Positions 17,186 through 25,689 of a stretch of DNA of 38,487 nt are shown piece by piece. Below the pieces are notes generated by a model that did no database searches, was not told the origin of the DNA, and saw only the letters and a list, made by a program, of their open reading frames with translations. The position numbers were made by a program, and so were the translations under genes. The DNA comes from Planctomycetota bacterium (GTDB taxonomy: Bacteria; Planctomycetota; Planctomycetia; Planctomycetales; Planctomycetaceae), in contig JAQBZS010000001.1 of assembly GCA_027622115.1 (NCBI GenBank), positions 1-38,487 of the forward strand, read 5' to 3'. Each line of letters starts with the position of its first letter. The stretch's first letter is position 1.

Positions 17186-20100
17186 ATGACTGACGGGAAG
17201 TCAAGCCTCGACCACCTGGACGGACCGGGTCCGTCGGTCGAATCAGCAACAACGCAGTTCAACAGAGATTGGCAATCCGGGCTGTCGCCACAAATCGAAT
17301 CCGTGTTGGCCGTGCACACCGATCTCGATCAGACTATTCTCCTGCAAAGCCTGCTGCCGGCCGAAATCAGGCAGCGTCAACTGTTGGAAGAGGATGTGGA
17401 TGCCGAGGAGTATGCAGCGCGGTTTCCAGAACACCAGGGCCTGGTCGACGAAGTCTTCGGTAGCGAACCGGCGCTTCCTGAGTTGCCTCCCCCGCCAATC
17501 AGAATTGCAGCGCTCCCGGCAATTAAGGAGTCGCACGGGCAGTTCATTCGGGCGGGTGACAAGTTTGCGTCCTACGTGATTGAGGACGTCGTGGGTTCGG
17601 GAGGCATGGGCGTTGTCTATCGGGCGTTTCACGCTGAACTGGGGCGGACCGTCGCGCTCAAGACCATTCGATTGGATGGAGCCCAGTCCAGGAATGCCGT
17701 CCGTCGATTCCGTGTCGAAGCTCAGGCCGCGGCCAAGCTGGATCATCCTGGCATCGTGCCAGTCTTCGATGTCGGAGAGCAGGACGGCATCCCTTTCTAC
17801 TCAATGGCATTCGTCGACGGCGAGAGCCTCACTGAGAGCGTGAGAAAACAACCCTTGTCGACCAGACGTGCCGCGGAAATCTGTCTGGCGGTTTCCCATG
17901 CGGTCGAGCACGCACACTCGCACGGGATCATCCATCGCGATCTCAAACCACACAACATCCTGATCGGGGCTGACGGACAACCGCGTGTGGCTGACTTCGG
18001 GTTGGCACGAAGCCTGATGGACGACGAGTCGAATCTGACTGTCGACGGTCAGGTGCTGGGGACTCCGGCCTACACGCCGCCCGAACAGGCGGACGGCCGC
18101 GGACGCGAATCGGGACCGGTGGCTGACGTCTACTCCATCGGAGCCATCCTGTACCAGACGTTGGTGGGACGGCCGCCGTTCTATGCGCCCTCGCCCGTTG
18201 AAACTCTCAGGCAGGTGATTGATTCCGAACCGGTGCCCCTGCGGCAGCTCAATCCGCGGATCGATCGCGATCTGGAGACGATCTGTTTGATGTGCTTGGA
18301 GAAGAAGCCCGCGCGACGCTATTCATCGGCCGCGCAATTGGGCGACGACTTGCAAGCCTACTTGGATCATCGACCGATTCTTGCACGGCCGATCGGATGG
18401 CTACGGCGAATTGCAAAGTCCTGTCGTCGCCGGCCGGCCGCCGCGGCACTCATGGGAGCGCTTCTGATTTCGGTTGTCGTCGGTACGTCGATCGCAATCT
18501 GGCTTGCCGCGGAAGCCAACACGCGAGCCAACGAGGCGGTCGCCAATCTCTACGTCGCTCAGATCAATCGCGCCTATCGCGAGTTGGAAAACGGCGACGT
18601 CATCGCTGCCCGTGACCTACTGACGTCGCAACTGCCGGAAGCCACCGGCGGGGTCGACCACCGCGGTTTCGAATGGCACTTTCTGTGGAATCAGTGCCAC
18701 GAATCGCTGCAAGAATTCACCGTGTCGAACTCGGCGATCGGGGCCTTTGCTATCAGTCCGGATGGCACGCGCATCGTCGCAGCGGATTCGCGGTCTGACG
18801 AACTGAGAGTGTGGGACGTTGCCACAGGAAAACTGCAAAACGGTGTCCCGGTGGGGGCGTCTGACACAGTGGATCTCGAATTCAGCCCGGATGGCGCGCG
18901 GCTTGTCACTTGTGGTGCGGGCGGTGAAGTAAACGTGTGGGATTGGACCTCGCGCAAGAAACTGCTGACGCTGACCGAACCGACAGCCGGCGTCCGCTGC
19001 GTCACGTTTAGCGCGGATGGTTCGCTGCTGGCTGCGGGCGGCGGTGTGACCAGAAAACGCGGCGAGCTGTTCGTGTGGCAGATGGAGACTGGCCGGTTGA
19101 AGCGCCAGTTGAGCGGGTTCACGAGTCGCGTCGAAGATGTCACGTTCAGCCCGGACGGGCGATTGCTGGTATCCGCGGCGGGTCCCACCGAAGCCAACGA
19201 TTCAGGCGGTGAAGTCAAAATCTTGAATGTTGAATCCGGGGCGGTCGTTCGATCGCTTGGAAGCGCGGACATTGAGAGCTGTGCCTTTAGCCCGGATGGA
19301 ACACGGCTGGCCGGCGCGAGCGCACATCCGGCCCAGCGTTTGATCTTGGTTTGGGATGTGCAGACTGGCGCTGTGCTTCAACGACTGACCGGCCACAGCA
19401 AACGCATCACCAGCGTCACCTACAGCCCGAGCGGAGACCGGTTGGCATCGGGCAGTGAAGACGGAATGGTCATCATTCGCCATTCGAACAGCGGCCGCGA
19501 ACTGATGAGGATTCGCAGCCCCGAATATCACGTGCAGATGCCGATCCGCTTCACGCCGGACGGCCGCCGGATCGCCACTCATAATCCGGCCAAGATCAGC
19601 CTGTGGAATGCTTGGGCGGATGCCGAGCCATTCGAACATCCCGTCAGCAATGCGATCGTCGGTGGCTGGAACGAATACCTGCAATTCAAGGCGCACTGGA
19701 CGAAAATCGAATGCGTGGCGTTCGCGCCGGATGGCAATCAATTCGCAACCGGCGAAGGACTCGGCCATGTTAAAGTCTGGGACCTTGCAAGCCGTCGACT
19801 GCTTCACGAGTTTGCAGCTGGAAATAGCAACGTGATGGGACTCGCATTCAGTCCAGACGGACAATCGGTGGCGACCGCAATCGGTAACCTCAACGCGAAC
19901 TCAACGCCGTTTGGCGAAGCCGCGATATGGGACGTCGCATCGGGCCGGCGGCGGAAATTGCTTTCGAAACATTCCGTGCCGGCGACGAGTGTCGTGTACA
20001 GCCCGGATGGATCACGGGTTGCTTCCGCCAGCAACGACCGCACATGGCGCGTGTGCGACGCGGATTCCGGGGAGTGTCTGCATGTTGCGACGATGCCACG

Positions 20101-20461
20101 TTGGGTGACGGACATCGCCTATTCATCAATGCGTAATCGGCTCGCGGTGTCGACGGGATCTGGACCAGTCACAGCGGACGAAACTCCGAGTGGCTCGCTG
20201 GAGATTCGGGATGCGAACTCGCTTTCATTGCTCAGCTCGGTTGAATTGTCCGCCCACATCGAGACCATCGCATTTAGCCCCGATAGCGAATCGATCGCTG
20301 CAGGTGCCGGTCCGGATGTGCTGATATTCGAGGCGAAGTCCGGCAAGCAAACGGCAAACTCCGCGGACATTCGGAACAAATCAACGGGTTGGTCTTCAGT
20401 CCGGACGGGACGCGGGTGTTTTCCGGGGCCACCGATCGCAGTGTTCGCGTCTGGCACGTAG
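17186..20461 (+). CDS. Ser/Thr protein kinase with WD40 repeats (frameshifted)
   Basis: The product has an N-terminal region of about 125 residues, a PknB-type kinase domain, a membrane segment and a WD40 propeller. Kinase motifs are complete: P-loop GSGGMG at 137-142, K159, HRDLKPHN with H250/D252, DFG at 270-272, PPE at 298-300. The transmembrane segment is at about 417-441. At least ten WD40-like blades (FSPDG...VWD) follow, which would lie outside the cytoplasm. The last 40 codons read as nonsense because the frame changes near 20357-20366; the missing C-terminus continues in the -1 frame to 20790. The shift equals loss of one base. The gene converges on an ECF-like sigma factor gene, an association often seen in planctomycetes. 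Confidence 0.9.
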   Translation: MTDGKSSLDHLDGPGPSVESATTQFNRDWQSGLSPQIESVLAVHTDLDQTILLQSLLPAEIRQRQLLEEDVDAEEYAARFPEHQGLVDEVFGSEPALPELPPPPIRIAALPAIKESHGQFIRAGDKFASYVIEDVVGSGGMGVVYRAFHAELGRTVALKTIRLDGAQSRNAVRRFRVEAQAAAKLDHPGIVPVFDVGEQDGIPFYSMAFVDGESLTESVRKQPLSTRRAAEICLAVSHAVEHAHSHGIIHRDLKPHNILIGADGQPRVADFGLARSLMDDESNLTVDGQVLGTPAYTPPEQADGRGRESGPVADVYSIGAILYQTLVGRPPFYAPSPVETLRQVIDSEPVPLRQLNPRIDRDLETICLMCLEKKPARRYSSAAQLGDDLQAYLDHRPILARPIGWLRRIAKSCRRRPAAAALMGALLISVVVGTSIAIWLAAEANTRANEAVANLYVAQINRAYRELENGDVIAARDLLTSQLPEATGGVDHRGFEWHFLWNQCHESLQEFTVSNSAIGAFAISPDGTRIVAADSRSDELRVWDVATGKLQNGVPVGASDTVDLEFSPDGARLVTCGAGGEVNVWDWTSRKKLLTLTEPTAGVRCVTFSADGSLLAAGGGVTRKRGELFVWQMETGRLKRQLSGFTSRVEDVTFSPDGRLLVSAAGPTEANDSGGEVKILNVESGAVVRSLGSADIESCAFSPDGTRLAGASAHPAQRLILVWDVQTGAVLQRLTGHSKRITSVTYSPSGDRLASGSEDGMVIIRHSNSGRELMRIRSPEYHVQMPIRFTPDGRRIATHNPAKISLWNAWADAEPFEHPVSNAIVGGWNEYLQFKAHWTKIECVAFAPDGNQFATGEGLGHVKVWDLASRRLLHEFAAGNSNVMGLAFSPDGQSVATAIGNLNANSTPFGEAAIWDVASGRRRKLLSKHSVPATSVVYSPDGSRVASASNDRTWRVCDADSGECLHVATMPRWVTDIAYSSMRNRLAVSTGSGPVTADETPSGSLEIRDANSLSLLSSVELSAHIETIAFSPDSESIAAGAGPDVLIFEAKSGKQTANSADIRNKSTGWSSVRTGRGCFPGPPIAVFASGT

Positions 20462-20790
20462 AACGCGGCTTGGAATTGCTCAATCTCACTGCGTGGACCG
20501 ACTACTACAAAGTCTCCGACGTCGCGATCAGTAGCGATGGGCGGACATTGATCGCCACTGGCAACGAACTCGTGAAGATCTGGGACAGTCGAAGGCCATC
20601 GGACGAGATGAGCGTCGAGCGCGACGCTGTGAGCCTGCTTCACTTCATGCAACGGCATCGCAAGACGCGCGCGGACGTCATCAAGTCCATTCAGACCGAT
20701 CGCACGATCCGCGAGTCAGTCCGCAAACGAGCACTACAACTCGCGCCGGCCCTCAAGCAACGGCTGAACGAATTCCCCGATGACGGGTGA
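20389..20790 (+). CDS. C-terminal WD40 part of the kinase, separated by frameshift
   Basis: This frame encodes VFSPDGTRVFSGATDRSVRVWH, one further blade ending VKIWDSRRP, and a helical C-terminal tail of about 70 residues. Similarity starts upstream of the TTG at 20389: GHSEQING is readable from 20365 in the same frame, directly joining the WD40 repeat broken in the upstream frame. It is therefore the end of the kinase gene rather than an independent gene. Translation on its own is doubtful. Confidence 0.75.
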   Translation: MVFSPDGTRVFSGATDRSVRVWHVERGLELLNLTAWTDYYKVSDVAISSDGRTLIATGNELVKIWDSRRPSDEMSVERDAVSLLHFMQRHRKTRADVIKSIQTDRTIRESVRKRALQLAPALKQRLNEFPDDG

Positions 20791-20820
20791 GAATCGGCAA
20801 TACACTGTTTGCGGCGTCCA

Positions 20821-20887
20821 TGACAGAAAGATTGATGACGAAAGATCGATCGCCCGTTTCATTTTTCTGTCATCAATCTTTCTGTCA
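20821..20887. repeat. perfect 19-bp inverted repeat, candidate bidirectional terminator
   Basis: TGACAGAAAGATTGATGAC (20821-20839) and its exact reverse complement (20869-20887) flank a 29-base loop that contains a T5 run. It lies between convergent genes, 30 bases after the kinase stop and one base from the sigma-factor stop, the position expected of a terminator serving both strands. Parts of the arm recur within the loop, which may mark it as a dispersed repeat. Confidence 0.65.
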
Positions 20888-20888
20888 G

Positions 20889-21617
20889 TCACTCAAGCAC
20901 CATCTCGCAATAAGACAGCAGACCGAGCGACTTCAGTTCGCGGCGCACATCCGCATCCTCGTCCGCTCCCAGCGTTTCGCGAACGACTTGCACCAGAATT
21001 CGCGCGTATTTCATGCGGGCTCGGGCGAGTGTCTTGCGAAAGGTCGCAGACGTCATTTCGCAGCCCAAGGCGTGTTCTACTTGGGAGACCAGTTCGGCCG
21101 CCGGAGTCTCTGGCGACTCGACTCGCGCCAAGAGAACGGCATAGTAACGCGCGTTGCCTTCTTCCAGGCGGTCCCAAGTCACCGTAAGCAAATGGTCGTG
21201 GATACACTCCTCAAACGATTTTGGAGCGCTGGGAGTCTCCGTTCCCGGATCAACCAGTTCTCCGTGCTCGGCGAACTGCTCAGGTGACCGTTGCTTCATG
21301 CGAAAGTGGTCGTTGACCAAATTGATGAGCACTCGCTTGAGATAATCACGAAATCGACCGTGGTCCGGGCTTGCCTTCCGGAAGTCGCCGCGCAACAGCC
21401 GCAGCGCGAACTCGTGCGACAAGTCTTCGGCCGTTTCTTCGTGTCTCACAGCACCGAGCAAATAGCGGAAGACTGGACCGATGTAATGACCAAGCACCGC
21501 GTTCCGAATCACGCCCGCTTCGATCGTGTTGTCGCCGTGCGCCTTCGCGATCATCGACCAGTGGGTTTCGATGCGCCCCAACCACGAACTTTTACTTTGC
21601 GTTGCGGTTTCGGTCAT
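20889..21617 (-). CDS. ECF-like RNA polymerase sigma factor
   Basis: The 242-residue product has a sigma-70 region 2-like N-terminal half (LGHYIGPVFRYLLGAVRHEETAEDLSHEFALRLLRGDFRKA...GRFRDYLKRVLINLVNDHFR). Its C-terminal half is a diverged region 4 (MTSATFRKTLARARMKYARILVQVVRETL). The pattern AEDLSHEF followed by FRDYLKRVLINL is seen in planctomycete extracytoplasmic-function sigma factors that accompany Ser/Thr kinases. Here the kinase-WD40 gene is the convergent neighbour, so the kinase is a plausible regulator of this factor (inference). The frame is open to 21767, but the residues before the ATG at 21617 look non-coding, so I use that start. No strong Shine-Dalgarno is present. Confidence 0.8.
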   Translation of the reverse strand: MTETATQSKSSWLGRIETHWSMIAKAHGDNTIEAGVIRNAVLGHYIGPVFRYLLGAVRHEETAEDLSHEFALRLLRGDFRKASPDHGRFRDYLKRVLINLVNDHFRMKQRSPEQFAEHGELVDPGTETPSAPKSFEECIHDHLLTVTWDRLEEGNARYYAVLLARVESPETPAAELVSQVEHALGCEMTSATFRKTLARARMKYARILVQVVRETLGADEDADVRRELKSLGLLSYCEMVLE

Positions 21618-21778
21618 GCAAGTGCTTGTCTGGAAAGAAACTGTTCGCTCGCTCGCGCTGGTCCACCAGAACAAATCATTCGCCCCCATTGCAAGTGTAG
21701 ACGCTGTCGCACGCGGCTTGTTACACCGGCTGCTTTTTTTGTTCCTGGATTTGTTTCTTTCGAACACGCACGCATCTC

Positions 21779-21892
21779 ATGTGTAAAGCCGGCTTAACGC
21801 TCGAAGAGGTGTTGAAGTCGCACAAACCGTGGGATTGGGACAATCGATTCGACCGGCGGCAACTTGCGAGCGCACGACTCTGCAAGAAGTGA
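21779..21892 (+). CDS. possible 37-residue small ORF
   Basis: In the 341-bp gap between the sigma factor and the surface-protein gene, an ATG at 21779 opens a 37-codon frame (MCKAGLTLEEVLKSHKPWDW, then a basic tail ending LCKK). The composition is protein-like, but there is no ribosome binding site and no family. The rest of the gap shows only a T7 run near 21734. Confidence 0.22.
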   Translation: MCKAGLTLEEVLKSHKPWDWDNRFDRRQLASARLCKK

Positions 21893-21958
21893 TTCAGGGT
21901 GTCACGGGTTCCGTACAAGAAGCGTGGGCGACTAACTCATGCTTCAAGTCGGTGACCT

Positions 21959-24340
21959 GTGGGGCCTGTCATGCTGCTGAGATCTTGGATCGATTCCCTC
22001 TCATCGCGCTCGACTAAGAGACGAAAACTCAGAAGTTCCTTTGCCGCGGCGCTGCAGTCATTGGAATCGCGAATCCTGTTGAGCGCCGCCAATCCGCTCG
22101 ACCTGTCGACGCTCGACGGGGTTAACGGCTCTCGAATCCAGAACAGCGAATTTGGGCTCGGCAGCCCGATTAGCACCGCCGGCGACGTGAACGGTGATGG
22201 ATTCGGCGATGTCATTGTTGAGTCGTTTAATGGCGTGCATGTCGTCTTCGGTGATGCCAACGGTTTGGGCGCGTCGATCGACACGTCGAATCTCGCCGTG
22301 GCCGACGGCTTCACGATTCTGAACGCGAATGCCGACGACCTCGCGACAGCGGACATCAACGGCGACGGGTTAAGTGACATCGTGATCGGCCAACCGTTTG
22401 GGTCTAACGAAGGCCGAGCGGTGGTGGTCTTCGGCAAGTCCACGCCCTTCGCGGCCACGCTCGATGTCAACGCGATCACCGCGGCAGACGGGTTCTTCAT
22501 CAACGGCGAAACCGCAAACAGCCGCTTCGCACGCAGCGTGGCATCGGCAGGAGACGTCAACGCCGACGGCTTCGAAGATTTGATGCTCGGCTCGCAAGAC
22601 GCGACCGCCACGGTGACGATCGTGTTCGGTTCAGACGCCGGATTCGGGACGGCATTCGACATCGCCAACATCGACGGCACGAACGGATTCCACGTGCGGT
22701 CCGAACTGAACTCTCCTTTCTCGGCGATCAGTTCCGCCGGTGATTTCAACGGTGATGGCACGGACGACATAGTGTTCAGCCGCATCGGTGCCGGCTCGTT
22801 CGTCTTCGGCCGGACGACCGCATTTCCCGACGTCATTAATGTGGGTTCGTTTGGTTCATTGACCGGAGATCTTGACGGGACAACCGGCTTCCGTACGTCG
22901 CTGCCGACCAACATCGGCTTCAGTGTCGCCAGCGCGGGCGACGTCAACGGCGACGGCTTCGATGATGTGCTCTTCGGGACTAGCAACGCCAGCGCCGGCG
23001 TTAGTCTGTTGTTTGGGAGCAGTGCCGAGCGAAGCAACTTCGAGTTCTTTCCCGCCAACAACGCCGCAGCGGCGATTCAGCTAACCACACCGGCGAGTGA
23101 GCAACTTGGCTTCGCCGTCGCGGGAATCGGTGATGTGAATGGCGATAGTCTCAGCGACTTCGCGCTGGGTGCTCCCACCGGCGGCCGCGTTTACACGGTC
23201 TTCGGGTCGACGACTGCATTCCCAGTTGCGTTCGACCTGAGCACTCTGGATGGCGACAACAGCTTTCGAGCGGACAGTGCCGACGGCAGCGTTGGACGCG
23301 AGCTTGCCCCGGCCGTCGATGTGAACGGCGACGGCTTCGACGACTTTCTGCTGGGCACGTCGGGCAACGCCTACGTCGTGCATGGCGGCAATTTCACCGA
23401 TTCCGTCACGCACTTGGGCGATGGCGACTCAAACGTACTCACGGGGAATGCCAACGCGAATATCCTGAACGGGGCTCAGGCAGACGATTTGCTCATCGGC
23501 AACGGGGGGGCCGACGTGTTTAAGGGCGGTGCCGGTGACGACACGTTTAGCGTCCCCGATCTCAACTTTGCGCGAATCGAAGGCGACAACGGCACGGACA
23601 GGCTCAGTTTCACCGGCACGAGCCTCACGCTGGACCTCACCAACGGAGTCTTCGGCAGGTTGGACAGCGTTGAAGCCATCGCGCTGACGGGCGGTGGCGA
23701 TAACACGCTGATCATCACCGACCAGCAGGTGCTCGGCCTGTCACCCGAATCCAACAGTGTCACGGTTCTCGGCAACGCCGGCGACGTCGTGCATCGCGGA
23801 ACCGGTTGGACGCCGGGTGAAGTGGTTGACATTGGCGGCCAGCAATTCCGCGTCTATTCGCAGGGGTCCGCTGAGTTGCTGATCCAAGTGGGTGTGGCAA
23901 CGGATGAACTCGAGCCGCCGTCGGACATCGTGCTCAGCGCGAACTACATCAACGAGTCGCGTGCCGAGGGTTCGCAAATCGCAACGCTGTCCGCAGTTGA
24001 CGGAAACAATGGTGAGACGCACACCTTCGAGTCGCTCGATGATGCCGGCGGCGTGTTCTCCGTGAGCGGCGATCGGCTCGTGCTGGCGGACGCGAGCGGG
24101 TTGGACAAGGAGACGGGTCCGGCGAGTTACACGATCCGGCTGCGAGCTACGGACAACAACGGACTCCCGCGCGACAAGACCGTGACGATCGAAGTTGTGG
24201 ATTCGTTTCTCGACGACAGCTTTGACTTCGGCAACTTGCACGCGACGAACGGCTTCAGCTTTAAGGGTGAGGATGGAAGCGGCACCGGCACGACGATGTC
24301 CGAAGGCGACGTCAAAACGACGGCCAGCCCGATCTGGTGA
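21959..24340 (+). CDS. FG-GAP/RTX/cadherin-like surface protein, N-terminal part
   Basis: The product begins with a basic segment and LESRILLSA at 35-43, a variant of the LEPR-XLL motif found at the N-terminus of large planctomycete surface proteins. Repeated FG-GAP/integrin-like blades follow (AGDVNGDGFDDVLFG type, each with a Ca-binding DxNxDGxxD loop). Then come RTX-like glycine repeats (NGGADVFKGGAGDDTF, around residue 520) and a cadherin-like domain (near 655-760). The frame ends artificially at 24340: an A4 run at 24314-24317 replaces what is probably A5, and the next FG-GAP blade (NDGQPDLVIGAP) continues in the -1 frame. The protein is likely extracellular and calcium dependent; its ligand is unknown. 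Confidence 0.85.
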   Translation: MGPVMLLRSWIDSLSSRSTKRRKLRSSFAAALQSLESRILLSAANPLDLSTLDGVNGSRIQNSEFGLGSPISTAGDVNGDGFGDVIVESFNGVHVVFGDANGLGASIDTSNLAVADGFTILNANADDLATADINGDGLSDIVIGQPFGSNEGRAVVVFGKSTPFAATLDVNAITAADGFFINGETANSRFARSVASAGDVNADGFEDLMLGSQDATATVTIVFGSDAGFGTAFDIANIDGTNGFHVRSELNSPFSAISSAGDFNGDGTDDIVFSRIGAGSFVFGRTTAFPDVINVGSFGSLTGDLDGTTGFRTSLPTNIGFSVASAGDVNGDGFDDVLFGTSNASAGVSLLFGSSAERSNFEFFPANNAAAAIQLTTPASEQLGFAVAGIGDVNGDSLSDFALGAPTGGRVYTVFGSTTAFPVAFDLSTLDGDNSFRADSADGSVGRELAPAVDVNGDGFDDFLLGTSGNAYVVHGGNFTDSVTHLGDGDSNVLTGNANANILNGAQADDLLIGNGGADVFKGGAGDDTFSVPDLNFARIEGDNGTDRLSFTGTSLTLDLTNGVFGRLDSVEAIALTGGGDNTLIITDQQVLGLSPESNSVTVLGNAGDVVHRGTGWTPGEVVDIGGQQFRVYSQGSAELLIQVGVATDELEPPSDIVLSANYINESRAEGSQIATLSAVDGNNGETHTFESLDDAGGVFSVSGDRLVLADASGLDKETGPASYTIRLRATDNNGLPRDKTVTIEVVDSFLDDSFDFGNLHATNGFSFKGEDGSGTGTTMSEGDVKTTASPIW

Positions 24341-25689
24341 TCGGTGCCCCGTTTGCCGGCGCGAATGGCGAAGGCCAGGTGTATGTCGTGTTCGGGTCGA
24401 CTTCGGTGACATCGTCGAACCTCACGCCCGCCGATTTGAACGGCACGAACGGACTGCTCATTAACGCTGCGAACGCGGGTGACAACCTTGGCTATGTCGA
24501 TGTCGTGGGTGACATGAACGGCGACGGCATCCCGGAGCTGTTGCTCGGAGCGGGCAAAGCCACGACGACCGTGCCGCGCGGTGGTTCGACGTATCTGGTG
24601 TGGGGCGGTGCCAACCTCACGAACCTCGACGCAGCAGACGGCACCACGGACGGTGTGCTGTCACTCGCCAACTTCAACGCGACGTTCGGCTACCGCATCG
24701 ACGGCGTGGCGTCCGGATTCGAATTCTCGACCGAACCGGCGCTCAGCGTGCGCGGCTTGGGCGACATCAACGGCGACACGATCGCCGACATCGCCATCGG
24801 TTCGCCCAACCACGATCGCATCGGTCTCAACGACGTCGGTCAAGTGAATCTGATCTTCGGCGGCGCTGTGAATCTCGGTTTGATCGACGCAGCGGATGGA
24901 GCGGAAGACGGCGTCATCTCCGTCGACAGCATCGACGAGACGACCGGCCTGCGTCTCGAAGGCATCGCGGCCGGCGACTCGACCGGAGTCAGCGTGGCGA
25001 ACGGCGGCGACATCAACGGAGACGGCTCGGCGGACATCGTGATCTCCGCTCCGTTCGCGTCACCGGGCGGAATCAACGCTGCCGGCGAAGTATTCATCGT
25101 GTTCGGCGGCGCGGCGAACTTGAACGCACTCAACGACGCGGACGGGACGCGCGATGCACTCGCACCGCTTACGGCGCTCAACGGCACGACCGGCTACCGA
25201 ATCCAGGGCGACGGTGCAAACGGGCTGTTGGGATTCAATCTCAGCGGTACAGCGGACATCGATGAGGACGGAAACACCGATGTCGCCGTCTATTCGGCCG
25301 CCGGTAACGGCAAAGGGGCGGTTTATCTCGGCGGTGGCTTGGCCGGCCAGGATGAAGCGAATGGATCGATCGACGGCGTGATTTCCCTGGCAGCAATTCC
25401 ACAGCCGAGCCCGAGAGTGCATTCGCCCAGCGGACACAATCCGAACGAAGTCTTCGTCTTGGACGGCGAATCGGACAACAAAGTTCCTGACCCTACCGTT
25501 TTCTATGTGCTGAGAAATCCGGGTCGGCCTCTGGGGCAAAACTGCTCATCATTCCGTTTTCGTACCAAGGAAAATGGAGGACGAGCATGGAAGCTCAGCG
25601 GCAAACCCGGACGTGTGATCGTAATCGACCAGAACCCAATGAAGAAAACCCCACACCCAAGGGCGCACGCCAGATCGTCGTCCCCATGA
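24337..25689 (+). CDS. FG-GAP surface protein, second part, truncated by insertion
   Basis: This frame continues the upstream gene with five or more further FG-GAP blades (VGDMNGDGIPELLLG, LGDINGDTIADIAIG, GGDINGDGSADIVIS and others). The repeated NLIFGGAVNLGLIDAADG inserts are typical of planctomycete integrin-like proteins. Genuine coding ends at about codon 380, where the left end of an insertion sequence begins at 25479; the last 70 residues are read from the element. No continuation of the gene was found beyond the element at 26886. The surface protein is therefore both frameshifted and disrupted. Confidence 0.75.
   Translation: MIGAPFAGANGEGQVYVVFGSTSVTSSNLTPADLNGTNGLLINAANAGDNLGYVDVVGDMNGDGIPELLLGAGKATTTVPRGGSTYLVWGGANLTNLDAADGTTDGVLSLANFNATFGYRIDGVASGFEFSTEPALSVRGLGDINGDTIADIAIGSPNHDRIGLNDVGQVNLIFGGAVNLGLIDAADGAEDGVISVDSIDETTGLRLEGIAAGDSTGVSVANGGDINGDGSADIVISAPFASPGGINAAGEVFIVFGGAANLNALNDADGTRDALAPLTALNGTTGYRIQGDGANGLLGFNLSGTADIDEDGNTDVAVYSAAGNGKGAVYLGGGLAGQDEANGSIDGVISLAAIPQPSPRVHSPSGHNPNEVFVLDGESDNKVPDPTVFYVLRNPGRPLGQNCSSFRFRTKENGGRAWKLSGKPGRVIVIDQNPMKKTPHPRAHARSSSP
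25479..25509 (+). repeat. left terminal inverted repeat of the IS
   Basis: 31 bases starting CAAAGTTCCTGACCCTACCG; pairs with 26855-26885 with one mismatch. Confidence 0.85.

Noticed and set aside
20340..20470. Programmed -1 frameshift in the kinase-WD40 gene
   Set aside because: No slippery X XXY YYZ heptamer or downstream stem was found at the junction.
21937..23061. 374-codon minus-strand frame over the FG-GAP gene
   Set aside because: Its Pro/Ser/Thr-rich repetitive product is the antisense reading of the GDVNGDG repeats; the plus strand has the recognisable domains.
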